Source of the DNA: Dasypus novemcinctus
Taxonomy: Eukaryota > Chordata > Mammalia > Cingulata > Dasypodidae
Length of the DNA: 64,000 nt
Direction: 5' to 3'
Assembly: GCF_030445035.2 (NCBI RefSeq)
Contig: NC_080673.1
Coordinates: 39,676,365-39,740,364 of the forward strand
Numbering within the stretch: the first letter of the stretch is position 1; each line of letters opens with the position of its first letter. Below, one piece after another: positions 11,252 to 24,110 of the stretch. The position numbers and the translations under genes are program-made. The notes under the pieces are model-generated. The model did no database searches, was not told where the DNA came from, and saw nothing but the letters and a program-made list of their open reading frames with translations.

Positions 11252-14200
11252 GAGGCCTGACTCCTGCTAGTTTTCTTCCCATATATCCTAAACAGAAAAC
11301 TATTTTGCGGGTAGAGGGTCAGCGGAGGTAGGGGGAGGGGAAGCAGAGATCACGGGGGACTGAGTGTTAGCTAAGAGCACCATTTCATCCAGTAAGAGAA
11401 AAATATCTGGTTTGATTTTTTTATGAGATTAGAAAGAGCCCATCTCAGAAACTAAGACAATCTAGAAAATATCCCACCTTGAAGTGCAGCTCCGGCCTCC
11501 TTTGCTAACCTAATAAATACTAAAAAGCAAAACACCCAAACCATTCATTGCTTTGACAGTCTTTAAAAAGTGATATAGACATGTGTATCTATTTATTATT
11601 ATTATTATTATTATTTTTAGAAAAAGACGATTCTGTGTATCATGCCTTTCCCTTAAAAAATGTAGGCCCTCATCTGGTGACAGTTCTCCATGCTGGCTCA
11701 TTTCGAGATGTTTTAAGCGGTGGTGACCTATGTCTCATTCCCAAAACACAGGGTGAGACTCATGCATTTGGTTTAGCTCTCAGTAAACATCGCTTGAATC
11801 TTCACTTAACAGTGACTTTCTCCAGTCACAGCTGCAGTTTGCAAGCTGAAGGTAGAGGAGCACAATGCCTTGAGCAAAAGCTGATGAAAGACTTGATAAA
11901 ATAACTTCTTGGGAGACTTGATTTTGATGCGGCTTCCCTCCTGTTTTCCTACTCTCTTCCTTGCCTGTATGAGTATTACATTTAAAAAAATGACAAATTG
12001 TCATTTTTCCCCTTTTTTTCAAGTATCGCACCAAAACTGGATGGGAACTTCTGCCTCTTTTGAATGCCAACAGGTGGCATTCCACTCCAAGAACATTCCC
12101 CCATACCATTCCAACCTAGGCGGGCAATCCCTATTAAAGAAATGACATCCTATCCAGTCACAAAAGCAGGCTCCAAGAGCAAAAGGATATTTCCTTTGTA
12201 TCTTTCCCCTAATATGGTTGCTTCTTTGGGGGAACTTGGCAGGAAATGAGACCTTCAGGTCCCCAAGTTCCTCTTTCCATTTCTGTCGTTTTTCACTTCC
12301 CCTCCTTCAGAAATCCCCATGCCATGGTAATGCTTTCTCCTCTCCTGTCTTTTCCCTTTCATTTCCTCCTTGTTGCCTCTGCTGAGTTTGTCTCTCTCCC
12401 CCACTACTGCTACTTTCTCTGTCTTCAGATCTTGAGTCCCAGTTCCCCGGAGGTGTTGACAAGCAGTTTCTGTACCAAACCCAACTCTACTTTCAATATC
12501 ACCTTTAATATCTGCAGTCCCAGTTGGCGATTCCTGACACGTTTTCACCTTCTCACTGCTTTCCTTTGCTAACTACCATCAGATATGCGGGGTAAAAGGG
12601 AGATAACCTCATTATCTCTTCCATGCATATGAAATTCTCTGGAGCTCTTTGGCTAGTCAAAGAAGGATTTCTTAGGGAAGACATTACCTCCCATAGTTTT
12701 TTTGGAGCTATCAGTCCCTATTTCACCTTATTGCTATTATCTTGGGAAAGCAGAAATGAAATAGAGTTTTATTGGGTAAGCTGCCTCTGAAGCCTAAAAT
12801 CACCAGGACCTCTGCTACCTATATAAAAAATTCCAGTCCTGTACAAGCTTCCAAATCCCATTTCAGTTGACTGTTGAAATGACTCTGGCTTGGCATGAGA
12901 ACACTTTCCATGTCTATTCATTTTAGAAAGCTGCATGGATAAACCTCAGTCATTCATATGCCACTATTCCAAAATGTGGACACTTGCCTGGGCATGCTTA
13001 ATTCAGGTTTATTTCTGCACTTCATATGGAAAAAAAAAGTTTACCCTGTGCAATAGTTATAAATCTCAGTCCACAAATTCATGTTCCCAAGAACCATAAC
13101 TTTATTTTCTACATCTAGTTATTTTCCATTTCAAGCCCCAATTCTACCCACAGGGAGACTTGAGCCCTTCTTGCGGCTCTCCCCTCCTCATTTCCCAGCT
13201 CCAGAGAGTTGTGTCTCTTCATAGACCCAAGCTGCGGTGAAGCTGTCCACTCAGGTCTAGCCGTTCTTGGCTGCCTCAGCGCCATGGTTAGGACGTGGGG
13301 ATCTTTGCCCATCTTCGCACCTCATGTTCCCGTCTGCCCAGGCACACCTCGTAGCCTTCTCTCTCTGGGATTACCTTCTCCTTTGCAAGTGCAGTTAAGA
13401 AGCAGTGCACTGGTTCTCTCATCTCTCAGGAACACAAACTGCCCTCTCTTTCTCCTCTTCTTCCCAGTCCAGGTGCATTTCTTTCTAATAATGAGGAAAT
13501 CTCCCTTCATGTTTCTGGCCAAGCTATTTGGACTCTGCCAGTTAATCCTCTCCCCCTTGCTTTAAAGCAATATGGTTTATCTACAACCATGAATCCACTA
13601 CCCTTTCTAGGGCCCAGGTCCTTGAAAATAAAAATTGGGATTTCTGCTTCCCAGAACTGCCAATGAAACAATGAGCACCAGGCCACACCTGAAAAGCAAG
13701 AAACAGATGAGCCCAAGGATAACTTTAGGTCACTTCTCAGCAGCAGTGTTTGAGTACAAACAGGAAAGCGAAAGTTACAAATGATTTTTAGGTATCTAAA
13801 GGATTAAGAAGACCCTTGTTTATGTAAACATGTATATGTAGAGTAATAAAGTTAGTTCAAGAGTTATTCAAACTATCTTTTCTGGGGAAACTTAGCAAGC
13901 ATTTCTAAGAATATAGGTAATATTCCTCTGATTTGCAGGGCCACTGAACAGGTCCAAATCTGTGCCTTGCTTACTAAATTCGATAATCAAGAAAGTGAAG
14001 CAAAAATAATTGCAAACATCTAACAAGGCATAGAAAACCTAATTTTCCTCAATATGCATCTAGAATCATCCTGCTTCTATCCTAAATATCAGTCCAAATT
14101 CAAAATCATTCTAGCAGACTTTAAATTATAGCACAAAACTGTGCTATGAGAGCTTTTCAGATTTCATTTGTTGATGTATAAAGTTCCTATATAAGTTGCT

Positions 14201-14465
14201 ACTCCAGTACTCCAGGAGTACTTAAAAAATCACAGAATACTTTATAATTCAATTTCTTTTCAGATTCTCATAACCACTATAAGTGGTAAGCAGTTTTTAA
14301 AGGGATTTTTTTTTCAATATTATCTGTAGCTGACATTTGCCTATGGGTAAGTAATGAGCCAAAGGCTTCCTATTAAGGGGATTCCCAGGTAGTTCTCCAG
14401 AAATATGCAATGCATGCCTGCCAGCTACATATTGTAATAATCATAATTCCTTCCATTTTTAACAT
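11252..14465. other. Unique sequence with one TTA microsatellite
   Basis: About 3.2 kb with no recognised repeat apart from TTA repeats at 11590-11615. Several 60-118 codon frames on both strands overlap one another and show no family motif, so I do not call them. This is the longest repeat-poor stretch outside the MND1 region. Confidence 0.5.
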
Positions 14466-14862
14466 TTTTGTGGAAGTATGTGAATAGCATAATCTATGTT
14501 GAGTGAAATAAGCCAGACACAAAAGGACAAATATTGCATGATTCCACTTAAACAAAATATCTAGAATAAGCAAATTCATAGAGATACAAAGTTGGTTAGA
14601 GTTTCCCAAGGGCCGGGGGGAGAGGAGAATGGGAGTTTTAGCTTAATAGGTATGGAGTGTCTGTTTGGGGTTGTGGAAAAGTCTAAGAAATGGATGGTGG
14701 GGATATTGGTACAACATTGTCCATGTAATTTACACCATTGACGTGCACACTTAAAAATGGTCCCAGTGGGAAATTTTGTATCATATGTTATGACAATTTT
14801 AAAAATTGCTAAAATGGCCATTTTTATGTTATATACATGCTACCACAGTAAAAAAAAAGTTT
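14466..14862 (+). mobile_element. L1 3' end
   Basis: TGTTGAGTGAAATAAGCCAG near 14498 through GCTACCACAGTAAAAAAAAA. The same old L1 tail as at 1-352, 5' truncated. Confidence 0.85.
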
Positions 14863-14867
14863 GGTGG

Positions 14868-15352
14868 TGACTACTCTATATAGTAGCCAGAGTGATTTCT
14901 TAAAATATAGATCTGATCATGTTAACACTTTTGCTTCAACTGCTAATTTTTCATTGTCCACAAAATCCCAAATCATGACAGTTCCTACAAGCCTTGAAGG
15001 ATCTGCCTACTTTTCTGGTTTCCCCTACAACCTACTTCCCCTGTTCCCAGGCATGGGACTCTGTCCCACCCACCTTATGTGAAGGGCTATAGTCTGCTGT
15101 TCCCTTGCCTTCACACAACCTCTCAGTTCCAATGTCATTTCCTTCCCTGACACATCCCCACCCCTCTGCACATCCCATTCTAATACAAAAGGTCCATCAG
15201 TTAAACTCTTCCTTACACCCTGCATTTTCCATCATGGCACTCTGCTATTACAGCCAACCTCTTACATGCTAAGGTATAACGTCCATGAGGGCATGTTCGC
15301 CACTGTAACTCCCAGCACCTAATATGTGCCCAATAAGTATTTGTTGAATGAA
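14868..15352 (+). repeat. L2 LINE fragment
   Basis: Ends with GTCCATGAGGGCATGTTC, CCCAGCACCTAATATG and AAGTATTTGTTGAATGAA, the typical L2 3' terminus, and carries the C-rich upstream text of L2. Ancient and non-coding. Confidence 0.85.
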
Positions 15353-15404
15353 AGTTGAAAAGATACCAACACTCACCCCACACTTACTTCCACAGAGTAC
15401 GAGA

Positions 15405-15606
15405 GCCTGGAGGATCTGGAGATCACCTCGTGGAATCTCTGGCCTTTCTCTTGTCGGTCTGCCCTGCTCCAGAACACCCCTTGCCTTTAAGACTTAGCCC
15501 AAGTAGCCCTCTGTTCTTCCACCAGGCCTTCAGAGACTTCCTTGGACAGTTATTCTCTTTCTCCTGGACTCCCCAGCAAACTCTGAAATATTTATTACAG
15601 CACTGA
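15405..15606 (+). repeat. L2-like fragment
   Basis: CTTTAAGACTTAGCCCAAGT, then TCCACCAGGCCTTCAGAGAC, resembles the L2 segment upstream of its terminus. It lies just downstream of the clear L2 copy. Confidence 0.6.
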
Positions 15607-16814
15607 TTGATATATAACTACCTATTTCCATTTCTTATTCTGCACTAAGCCTAATTTTTTTCCCCCAGTATTTAGGCCTTGTCGTTCATCTTTGTGAAAG
15701 GTGTGAGTGAGGCATTTCATAAGTGACTGGAGATCCTTGGTGTTCTAAGAATTTCTTTTGGGGAGAAAAGTTTCAGCTCGCTTCATTTCTATAATTTTGA
15801 AAAACGTTCATCTACCCCCTTAGAGAAAGGCAAACGCTTTGTGTGGGGTAGTTTACTAAGTGTTGTCGTGCGTATTAAATAATGCTTCTATCTTACTCTT
15901 CTTCAGAGCTGGCTTTGACAAGAGGGTGGAGAGAATTAATGCTCTGTCTACTTCTGCTTTTTTTTTCTTCCCTGGTAGAACAACTAATTTAAATAAAGAG
16001 AGTGAGCAGCGTGGGGGCTGAGTGTAAACCTGCCACAAATAGCAGAGAGTGCAGGGAAGATGCCTTCTTCCACTTGTCTCTTGCTCTTTTTTTAAAAAAT
16101 TAAAATTATGGTTATTTTTAAAAAAGAGAAGAAAAAGTAAAGAAAGGACATAGCTGATACTTTTTGTGGTAGCTAGACAAAATAGGAAAGAGCCTCAGAA
16201 AAATGCTTTCTTTGGGACTTAAGACAGGATGAACGTAAGACAGGGCAAAAGATTGGTTTTGGTGAGGACACCAACCTCATCCAGATCATTCATTTTCATA
16301 CTTCTTCCTTTCTCTTTGAAAAACTGTCCCAAATCATAGGGTATCCACAGGATTCTACACAGGAGATTTTTCATCTTAGTCCCTGAGCTGTTCAGCCCCT
16401 AAGCTTGAATCCTAATAAGGGTTCAATTGCTAACTTCAGTACCAAGAACTGCTGTGGAACAGTTACCATACACGGGCAGAAAAGCCTCCGAGGAGGGCAG
16501 TGGAGGAGGGGGTCACGTCTTCACCACAGCAGTTACATAACCACAAGGGGAGCTGCAAAAGCAAAAGGTTTTTCAGCCTTCCTTAAAAAATGTTAAATTC
16601 TAAAAATGCCTAAAGGACACCTAACAAGCATATCTGAGTTGTTGGAGTTAGTAGTAAAAATATAACTAGACCTAGAATACTGATTCAACCTAATCGGCTT
16701 ATGTGGCTGCTGTTTTTTTAAAAAAATTTAAATCCATTTTTTATTCTTTCATAGATTTTAACAATTATACAGAACTTTCAACACGAAGATAGTGAAATCC
16801 CAAGGATAAGGTGG
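15607..16814. other. No recognised feature
   Basis: About 1.2 kb with homopolymer runs but no gene, RNA or repeat I can name. Confidence 0.5.
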
Positions 16815-17318
16815 TGTATTAGTCAGCCAAAGGGGTGCTGATGCAAAATACCATAAATTGGTTGGTTGACTTTTATAAAGGGTATTTATTTGGGGTAGGA
16901 GCTTACAGATACCAGGCCATAAAGCATAAGTTACTTCCCTCACCAAAGTCTGTTTGGAGCAAGATGGCTGCCGACATCTGTGAGCGTTCAGGCTCCCTGG
17001 TTTCCAGGGTCTTGCGTCTTTCTGGGTTCAAGATTCCTTCCTTCTTGGGGCTAGCTTCTCTTTCCTCTGTGAGCTTACTTCCCAGGGCTCCAGCTTAGGC
17101 TTCAGCATCACATTCCAACATCAAAAACCCTCAATTCTGTCCCTTGCCATGCCTTTTATCTCTGAGTCCTCACCCACAAAGGGGCAGGGACTCAACACCC
17201 TAATGACGTGGCCCAGTCAAAGCCCTAATCATATCTTAATCACGCCCAGGTACAGACCAGATTACAAACATAATCCAGTATCCATTTTTGGAATTCATAA
17301 CCATATCAAACTGCTGCA
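16815..17318 (-). mobile_element. Solo LTR, MLT1/MaLR-like
   Basis: Begins TGTATTAGTCAGCC, the reverse of the terminal GACTAATACA type end of MLT1-like LTRs, and ends CTGCTGCA, so the termini are TG...CA. Flanked by GGTGG (16810-16814) and GATGG (17319-17323), a 5-bp duplication with one mismatch. No internal retroviral genes are present. The exact subfamily is uncertain. Confidence 0.7.
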
Positions 17319-17323
17319 GATGG

Positions 17324-17766
17324 TAATATATATGACCTCTTCCATTCGTCATTCAGGATGGAAGGAAATTTCCAAAGGGTTCAATGCATGAGAATTAACA
17401 CTGGAAAAAATACATATGAAACTTGTTTAAGTGGCTCCACTTAGGACCAGGAACAGCACAGTAAATATAGAACTGTATCATCTTTTTAAAAAGATTGTTG
17501 TAATTTTAACCCTCTTATTAAAGAAATATGATTAGTGCCCTAATCTGAAATTCTACAACATACAGGTGGTGAAAGGACACTTAAAATGGATATCTGAACA
17601 TTGTTTCTCTAGCATCAGCACCTTGTTTCTCTAGCATCTTCACACTCATTCACCAACATTCTTAAAAGGATACATTGCAGATTCTGAAAAATAAAACTTG
17701 TCAAACTTTCTTCTTCATATCATTCATTCCTATCACAGTCCTAGTTTGCTAGTAGGTTTAAGGTAG
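17324..17766. other. No recognised feature
   Basis: Unique sequence between an LTR and a SINE. Confidence 0.5.
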
Positions 17767-17781
17767 GAATAGAAAGTTTTG

Positions 17782-17940
17782 GGTTTTTTAAAAGATTTAT
17801 TTATTTTATTTATTTATTTCTCTGTAATTCCTCATTGCATTTGTCATATCTGTTCATTGTGAGCCCATCTTCTTTAGGAGGCCCCGGGAACTGAACTCTG
17901 GACCTCCCGTGTGGTAGGAGGGAGTCACATCCACCTCCCA
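17782..17940 (-). mobile_element. Short tRNA-headed SINE
   Basis: A 159-bp element with T-rich left end and tRNA-like head, flanked by a perfect 15-bp duplication GAATAGAAAGTTTTG (17767-17781 and 17941-17955). It lacks the long DAS body. Confidence 0.93.
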
Positions 17941-18067
17941 GAATAGAAAGTTTTGAAATCCTTTTAATTTTCACTGGTCTTAGGGCCTCTGACAGGAGGT
18001 CACATTGGAAGTAAACTGATTGAGCAACATCATTAAGTTCACATCAACAAATCGTTGCATCATTTTT

Positions 18068-18547
18068 TTAAAAGATTTTTTATTTTATTTCTCTCTCCCC
18101 ACCCCCTCATTGTTTGCACTTGCTGTGTCTGTTCATCTTCTTTGTTGCTTTTAGGAGGCACCAGAAACCAAACCCAGGACCTCTGATGTGGGATGGAGGC
18201 ACCTAATCAATTAAGCCACCTCCAATCCCTGCTTTGTTCTGTCTCTTATTATGTTTTTCTTCTTGTTTCTCTTGTTGCATTATCTTGTTGTGTCAGTTCA
18301 CTGTGCCTGCCCATTATGGTAGCTCATTGTCCTGCTCATCCTCTTTAGGAGGCAAAGGGAACCTCTGCTCCCTGCTCTGTTGTATCTCTAATTACGTTTT
18401 CCTTCTTGTGTCTCTTGTTGCATCAATTTGCCATGCCTGCCCATTGTGCCAGCTTGCTGTCTTCTTTAGGAGGCACCAGGAACCAAACCACAGACCTCCC
18501 ATCTGGTAGGCAGGAGCCCAATTGCTTGAGCCACATCCACTTTCCCA
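18068..18547 (-). mobile_element. Dimeric tRNA-headed SINE
   Basis: Two monomers in tandem, each with its own tRNA-like head (about 18170-18235 and 18470-18547 on the minus strand), flanked by one duplication TTGCATCATTTTT (18055-18067) and TTACATCATTTTT (18548-18560). The single duplication shows it inserted as a unit. Confidence 0.9.
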
Positions 18548-18560
18548 TTACATCATTTTT

Positions 18561-19344
18561 ATGTGCCAATATTCTGAAAGGTTAAAAAAAGTTTCATGGA
18601 AAAATACCTTTCCTGAACAGCAGGCAACTGTAAGAACATGCAATCTGCAAGAATTTAAACAAAGCCATAGCTGAATTCTCTATTGATTGCATCTTTCCTT
18701 AAATGTATATAGCTGCTATTTTAAGTAACTTCAGATACTCAGTGTCCTGAAAAAATAGTTATAGGAAAACATGTGCAGTATGCTTCAGTAATGGCAGAAT
18801 AAATGTCATTTCCTTTTTCACTAACAAGTTATGAAAGTTGACCTACAGACAGTCTCTAAACAAGTTGCATTCCAATAGTTCATTTCTAAGTCACTTGTTA
18901 GGAACTTGGAACAATTTCCCATAGAAACAATTTTAGACATGGTGATTTAGATTTCCAGATATGGCCAAAGAACCCATTTGCCCATAAGCAATTTTACTAA
19001 AGACCCTAACCACCATATATAATAATATTTTTCTAGAAGAAAATATTTCCTGACTTCTGAATTGGGATTTCTGTAACACATCTTCTCTTGCTCTGGAAGG
19101 AGTAGGGGAAGCCCTGAATGCACAGGCTGGTTGGGAGGAGGTGCTGGTGAAAGTGGGAGGGGTGGGAATAAGTAGACTCCTCCAGGACAACAGCAAGGGC
19201 TCCGAGATGGGGGAGAGGACTGGTGGGGCCCCCGCCCCAGAGGGCAGTGACCTCTATCACTGTACTTGCATTAAGGAGGATTTGTTTTCTCCTGGCAAAA
19301 TCTCCCTAAGTATCCAGAATGATGTAACTACTTTCTATTGAGCA
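18561..19344. other. No recognised feature
   Basis: About 780 bp. Two antisense frames near 18933-19260 overlap but show no motif or homology I recognise. Confidence 0.5.
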
Positions 19345-19995
19345 CACACTAAGGCAAGTGTGTTAATTGCTGGGTCTAAATTATTTCACTTATTTCTCCA
19401 AACAATCTCAACATCTCTGAAGGCAATTGTTGTGCCTGCATTTAAGAAAGAAGAGGGAAGTGGACTTGACCCAATGGATAGGGCGTCTGCCTACCACATG
19501 GGAGGTCCGCGGTTCAAACCCCGGGCCTCCTTGACCTGTGTGGAGCTGGCCCATGTGCAGTGCTGATGCGGGCAAGGAGTGCCGTGCCACGCAGGGGTGT
19601 CCCCCGCCTAGGGGAGCCCCACACGCAAGGAGTGCGCCCCGTAGGGAGAGCCGCCCAGCGCAAAAGAAAGTTCAGCCTGCCCAGGAATGGCATGGCACAC
19701 ACAGAGAGCTGACACAGCAAGATGACACAACAAAGAGACACAGATTCCTGGTGCCACTGACAAGGATAGAAGGGGACACAGAAGAACACACAGTGAATGG
19801 ACACAGAGAGTAGACAACTGGGGGGGGAGGGGAGGGAAGGGGAGAGAAATTTAAAAAAATAGATCTTAAAAAAAAAAAAGAAAGAAGAAAGGTTTAGGGA
19901 TGTTAAGTAACTTGCCTAAAGTCACACAGTTAAGAGTCAGGATTTGAACACAAGCCCACTTGACTCTGAATCCACTGTTCCATAGTTAAGGCAGT
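19345..19995 (-). repeat. MIR SINE split by a DAS SINE
   Basis: The right part reads TTAAGTAACTTGCCTAAAGT and GTCAGGATTTGAACACAAGC, the antisense of the MIR core. The left part is 19345-19453. The DAS SINE at 19454-19877 interrupts it. Confidence 0.82.
19454..19877 (+). mobile_element. DAS-type SINE, long form
   Basis: Full-length head, body and A-rich tail, flanked by AAGAAAGAAG (19444-19453 and 19878-19887). Confidence 0.95.
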
Positions 19996-20749
19996 AAGAA
20001 TCCCCCTCAGTGAACAGATAGCATTAATTGATTCATTATTAAATGCCTTCTGTGTGGAGGACGTAAGGTGGAGGCATGTGCCTGAAATCGAGTGGACACA
20101 ACAAAACATACAATCGTGAACATTTAGGTGATTTTTACAAAGCAGTACATGACCAGTGCCAGATGAATTGCCAAAGTTTTAAATTCTCATATAGTTCAGA
20201 GCAACAGAGGGAGGCTACCATGAGCCGACGCTATCATGGAAGGTCCCACAAAGGGTGTTGGACTTGAGCTGGTCTTGAAGAAATGGGCTTAGATAGAGGG
20301 CAGGCCCAATGAAGGGCCCTAATCAGCAAAATATGCAGGCTAATGATGGTTTAATTAAGAGATGAGACTAGCTTGAGATGTTTGACGTTGGAAAGCAGTT
20401 AAAAATAAGATTGGAAAAGTTAACGCCTGAAGGTGCAGAGATCTCTAGCATTTCTTTGTGATAATTTAATTTTTTAAACAATTCATATAATAATAGAGCT
20501 CAAAAATAAAATTTATAGAAAGGAATAGAGGAGCCCTCCCCTTCTTCCATAGATCACCGCTGTTAATAAGCTTCCTGTGCATCCTATCAGAGTTTTTGTG
20601 CATATACAATTATAAATATATATTTCTATTTTCCCTTTATTAAAATGTAACATGTGGTCTGGAGAAATGGCTTTTAACTTATGATTTAAAATGATTAAGT
20701 TTAGTTGTTAACATATAATGCTGTTTCCCAGGGTTCTTTTATTAAATAA
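19996..20749. other. No recognised feature
   Basis: About 750 bp of unique sequence. Confidence 0.5.
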
Positions 20750-21100
20750 ATACCAAGAGTTGGGGTCCAGAATAGGGACAGTAACTTCCAGAGGTGGACA
20801 AACCCAGAGTCAATTTTGTATCGATGGATCTTTCCTAAGGAGTATGGGCTGAGGTTGGTGAGTTGGATGCTCCTCTTCACTGCTACCACATTACCTTATA
20901 TTCATCTCACTCTGGTTTTCTTTGCTTTTAATGATTACCTGCTTATGTGTCTGTCTCAGTCATTCAACTGTGAATTCTTTGAGACAAGGACTATAGAGCT
21001 TATTTTTTATATAACCAACATATAATATAAAGACTAGCAAATATTAGATATTAAATGAAGGTTTGAAAGATTTACTGGATGTTTGTTGAATGAATGTGAA
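20750..21100 (+). repeat. Possible L2 3' end
   Basis: CTGTGAATTCTTTGAGACAA and TGTTTGTTGAATGAATGTGA resemble the end of L2, with an internal gap. Weak. Confidence 0.5.
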
Positions 21101-22063
21101 TAACAGGTACTCTTTAGCTGATCTCATCAACAGTCTGGGGTATCTGAATATAGGGGAAGGAATGGTATTTTATTCTATATGGCAATGTAGTTTGGTAAAA
21201 TACTGTGTAGATGTGTTAAGAAAGATCAGGCAGCAGAGGGAGAAAGAGTGAAGATACGGGGGAGCAGAGGAAAAAATAAAGCAAGGTCTCGGAGCAACCA
21301 GGAGGGGTTGGGTCACAGGCAGTGGTGGAGAGGTTTGCCTGAACAGGAAGTATGAAATCATTGTAGGTAGGAGAAGGAGATTGAGATAGTTTTTGTCTGA
21401 AGGGCTCGAATTTTTAAAAATTAACAAATTGGAAGAGAATACTGAGGAAAATGGGGTTGAGTGGGGGGGGGACTGAGGAGAGTGGCAAATGTTTGAAATA
21501 GTTGTAGGGGCTGAAAGGAAAAGCTGATTGAAAGTAACAGCTGCCTTATAGACTTTCTGGAATAAGGCCAATTATAATTTAAGTAAATGTAAAAACGTTG
21601 ATAAGCAATGCTGAAAGTCCGTTTGACATTGAAGATTACGAATCTGTAATTCTTCTGTGTCAAATATTACATGAGTTGCTCTGGGCCTTCAGAGATGAAA
21701 ACTCAACATGCCCTCAAAGAGCTTTTGTGTAGTTGGGACACGGGCATCTGAACCTTCAAAATATTATTTAGTTCCAACATTACCACCTTAAGATTCTAAA
21801 ATTGTCTTATTGTAACATAGGCAACATTGCAACATAACATGGCTGTCACTGTTTGTAAATATTCTGTCCATGTATGAGAAAAGTTAAGCAACCTGCTAGA
21901 TACTTTCGGTTATGGTAACGTAAGATAATTTTACTATCCAGGCACTTTATTCCTGAAGCTGTATTGCTCAAATGTTAATATGGCTTCAAAAGAGAAATTA
22001 CCTTTCTGGACTCATTAAGGGAAGCGTTGTTATAAACAATATATTTTTATCTGTTAAAAGCAG
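21101..22063. other. No recognised feature
   Basis: Nearly 1 kb upstream of the PTP4A1 copy. The antisense frame at 21170-21571 is low-complexity and matches nothing I know. Confidence 0.5.
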
Positions 22064-22657
22064 TCAAAGAGGCCTTTGCGCTCGTGTTGGCTTCCCCGGC
22101 CGCTGACTGGGCGATGGGCTCCCTTTAGAGCCCCTCGCCGCCGCATAGGGCCTTGTGCCACAGCCGTCTGTTGGCCTTGGGTGGGTGCTTAGGCCACAGT
22201 CTTCACCGAGCCAACATATTCCTTTCCGTGGTGTTCTAGTTACACATCTATGGAGTTTCAGAAGGGCAATGGAGATTCCTGCCGGGCACAGCACCGCCTC
22301 TACACCGAGAAATGAATTGAAATTCGCTACTACTCCACCAGGAAGCCCCCATTGGAGTGGTCATCCTGGACACACAAGTGTTGAATTGAAATCCGCAGAG
22401 CATTTTACAGGAATTCTGACCCGGATGGGGTAAACCTCAGTGCACTTCTCTGTACTGCCCCAGTATTACTGGATGGATGATCGCTGCTTCTTCTTAGGAG
22501 GTTCATTTCATGTCCCATTACTCCCAACTTCAAACTCAAAGCACTGAGAATTTCAAGTGCAGTATATTGAGGTAGACTTCGGCTTCTTTACATCATTTCT
22601 GTATCAATTTTTGGAATTCTTTCATAACCCCATTGAGTGTTTTTCAACTAAATTTAC

Positions 22658-23175
22658 ATGGCTCCAGTGAATCACCCAGCACCTGTGGAAGTCACTACCA
22701 GAACACAAGATTTCTTATTACACATAATCCAACCAATGCAACCTTGAGCAAATTTATAGAGGAATTTAAGAAGTATGAGGTTACCATAATAGCAAGAGTA
22801 TGTGAAGCAACTTACAACACTGCTCTTGTGGAGAAAGGAAATCATGTTCTCTATTACCCTTTGGATGATGGTGTACCTCCATCCTACCAGATTACAGATG
22901 ACAGGTTAAGTCCTTTAGAAATTAAGTTTTGTGAAGAACCTGGTTGCTGTATTGCTGTTTACTGTGTTGCAGGTCTTGGGAGTACTCCAGTGCTTGTTGC
23001 CCTAGCATTGATTTAAGGTGGAATGGAATATGAAGATGCAGTGCCGTGGATAAGACAAAAGCCCTGGGGAACTTTTAACAGCAAGCAACTTTTATATTTG
23101 GAGAAGTATGGTCCTAAAATGCGGCTGTGCTTCAAAGATTCCAGTTGTCATAGCGACAACTGCCGAATTCAATGG
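22658..23175 (+). pseudogene. PTP4A1: PTP4A1 pseudogene, decayed coding region
   Basis: The parental ATG survives at 22658 ([12 protein letters not shown]). A 1-bp deletion near 22694-22697 shifts the frame, after which [12 protein letters not shown] and the rest are readable to 23016. There a Glu codon has become TAA (23014-23016); beyond it the frame continues through EDAV and [12 protein letters not shown] to CRIQ. One codon is also lost in the VEKEGIHV region, and the terminal stop has become TGG (23173-23175). The active-site loop HCVAGLGRAPV reads [11 protein letters not shown], so the invariant Arg is gone though the Cys remains, and the prenylation box CCIQ reads CRIQ. The 518-bp length equals the parental 522 bp minus one base and one codon. 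No functional phosphatase can be made. Confidence 0.92.
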
Positions 23176-23456
23176 AATTGGGGTGCCTGATGCTATTGCC
23201 TTGGAAGTAGAACTTGAGAGAGGACCTAAATTTGTCATACATATTAGCCAACGTGTTGGTGAGTAAGTCAAATGAAACTTTCACAGGAGTATTGAAAAGC
23301 AGTTTCAGCTAATTTGACAGAATTTCAATCTCTATGTTTGGGTTACAATCAGTCTATTTGGACACATAGCAAAAGATTTTTGCTGCTCAGCATTGAAAAC
23401 GTGTTTATTGTTTGTAACACTTGACCTTTTCTGAAATCATGGAGTACTGAGTTGGT

Positions 23457-23820
23457 TCTTTTTATTCCCTCCTTATTGCTGTTTGCGCTCTTGCTGTTTA
23501 TTCTCTGTGTCCAATCGCTGTGTGTTCTTTCCACATCTGCTTGTCTTTTTTTCCTCGGCTTTCTCTTTAGGAAGCACCAGGAACTGCTCCTGGGACCTCC
23601 AGTATGGGAGAGATGCATTTAATTGCTTGAGCCACCTCATCTCTTGGTCTGCTACGTCTCTCACTGTTTCTCCTCTGGTGTCCCTTTGTTGCATCATCTT
23701 GCTGTGCCAGCTCTCCACCACACGGGCCAACTTGCCATCACCAGGAAGCCCCAGGAATCGAGCCCGGTGCCTCCAACATGGTAGACGGGAGCCCAATTGC
23801 TTAAGCCACATCCGCTTCCC
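23457..23820 (-). mobile_element. Dimeric tRNA-headed SINE
   Basis: Two heads (about 23570-23640 and 23745-23820) with short bodies, inserted in the PTP4A1 3' UTR. The flanks GTACTGAGTT and ACTATTGAGTT suggest a decayed duplication. No long poly-T is left at the tail. Confidence 0.8.
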
Positions 23821-23840
23821 AGACTATTGAGTTTTAAGTC

Positions 23841-24110
23841 TTCTTTTTTTTTTTTTCCTCTATTTTTTTTTAAATGTTACATTAAAAAAATATAAGAGGT
23901 CCCCATATACCCCCCACCTCCTTCACCCTACTCCTTCCATATCAACACCTCCCCTACCATTGCAGGGCATCCACTGCACTTGATGAACACACCCCGGAGC
24001 ACCACTGTACCACTTGGAAACAGTCCACACTATAGTCTACACTCTCCCCCAGCCCACCCAGTGGGCCATGGCAGAACATACAATGTCCAGCATCTGTCCC
24101 TGCAGCACCA
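23841..24110 (-). mobile_element. L1 3'-UTR fragment, 5' truncated
   Basis: A T-rich left end, then GTTACATT, CCCCCAGCCCACCCAGTGGG and TGTCCAGCATCTGTCCCTGC. The same text recurs at 37608-38085 and, reversed, at 63775-64000. The flanks TTAAGTC and TTAAGTG may be the duplication. Confidence 0.8.

Noticed and set aside
13115-13716. Overlapping frames on both strands in the repeat-poor region
   Set aside because: Frames of 65-118 codons compete on both strands with no motif, splice context or codon pattern favouring one.
22064-22450. GC-rich block as the first exon of a neighbouring gene
   Set aside because: It is continuous, without introns, with the decayed PTP4A1 coding sequence, so it is the retrocopied 5' UTR.
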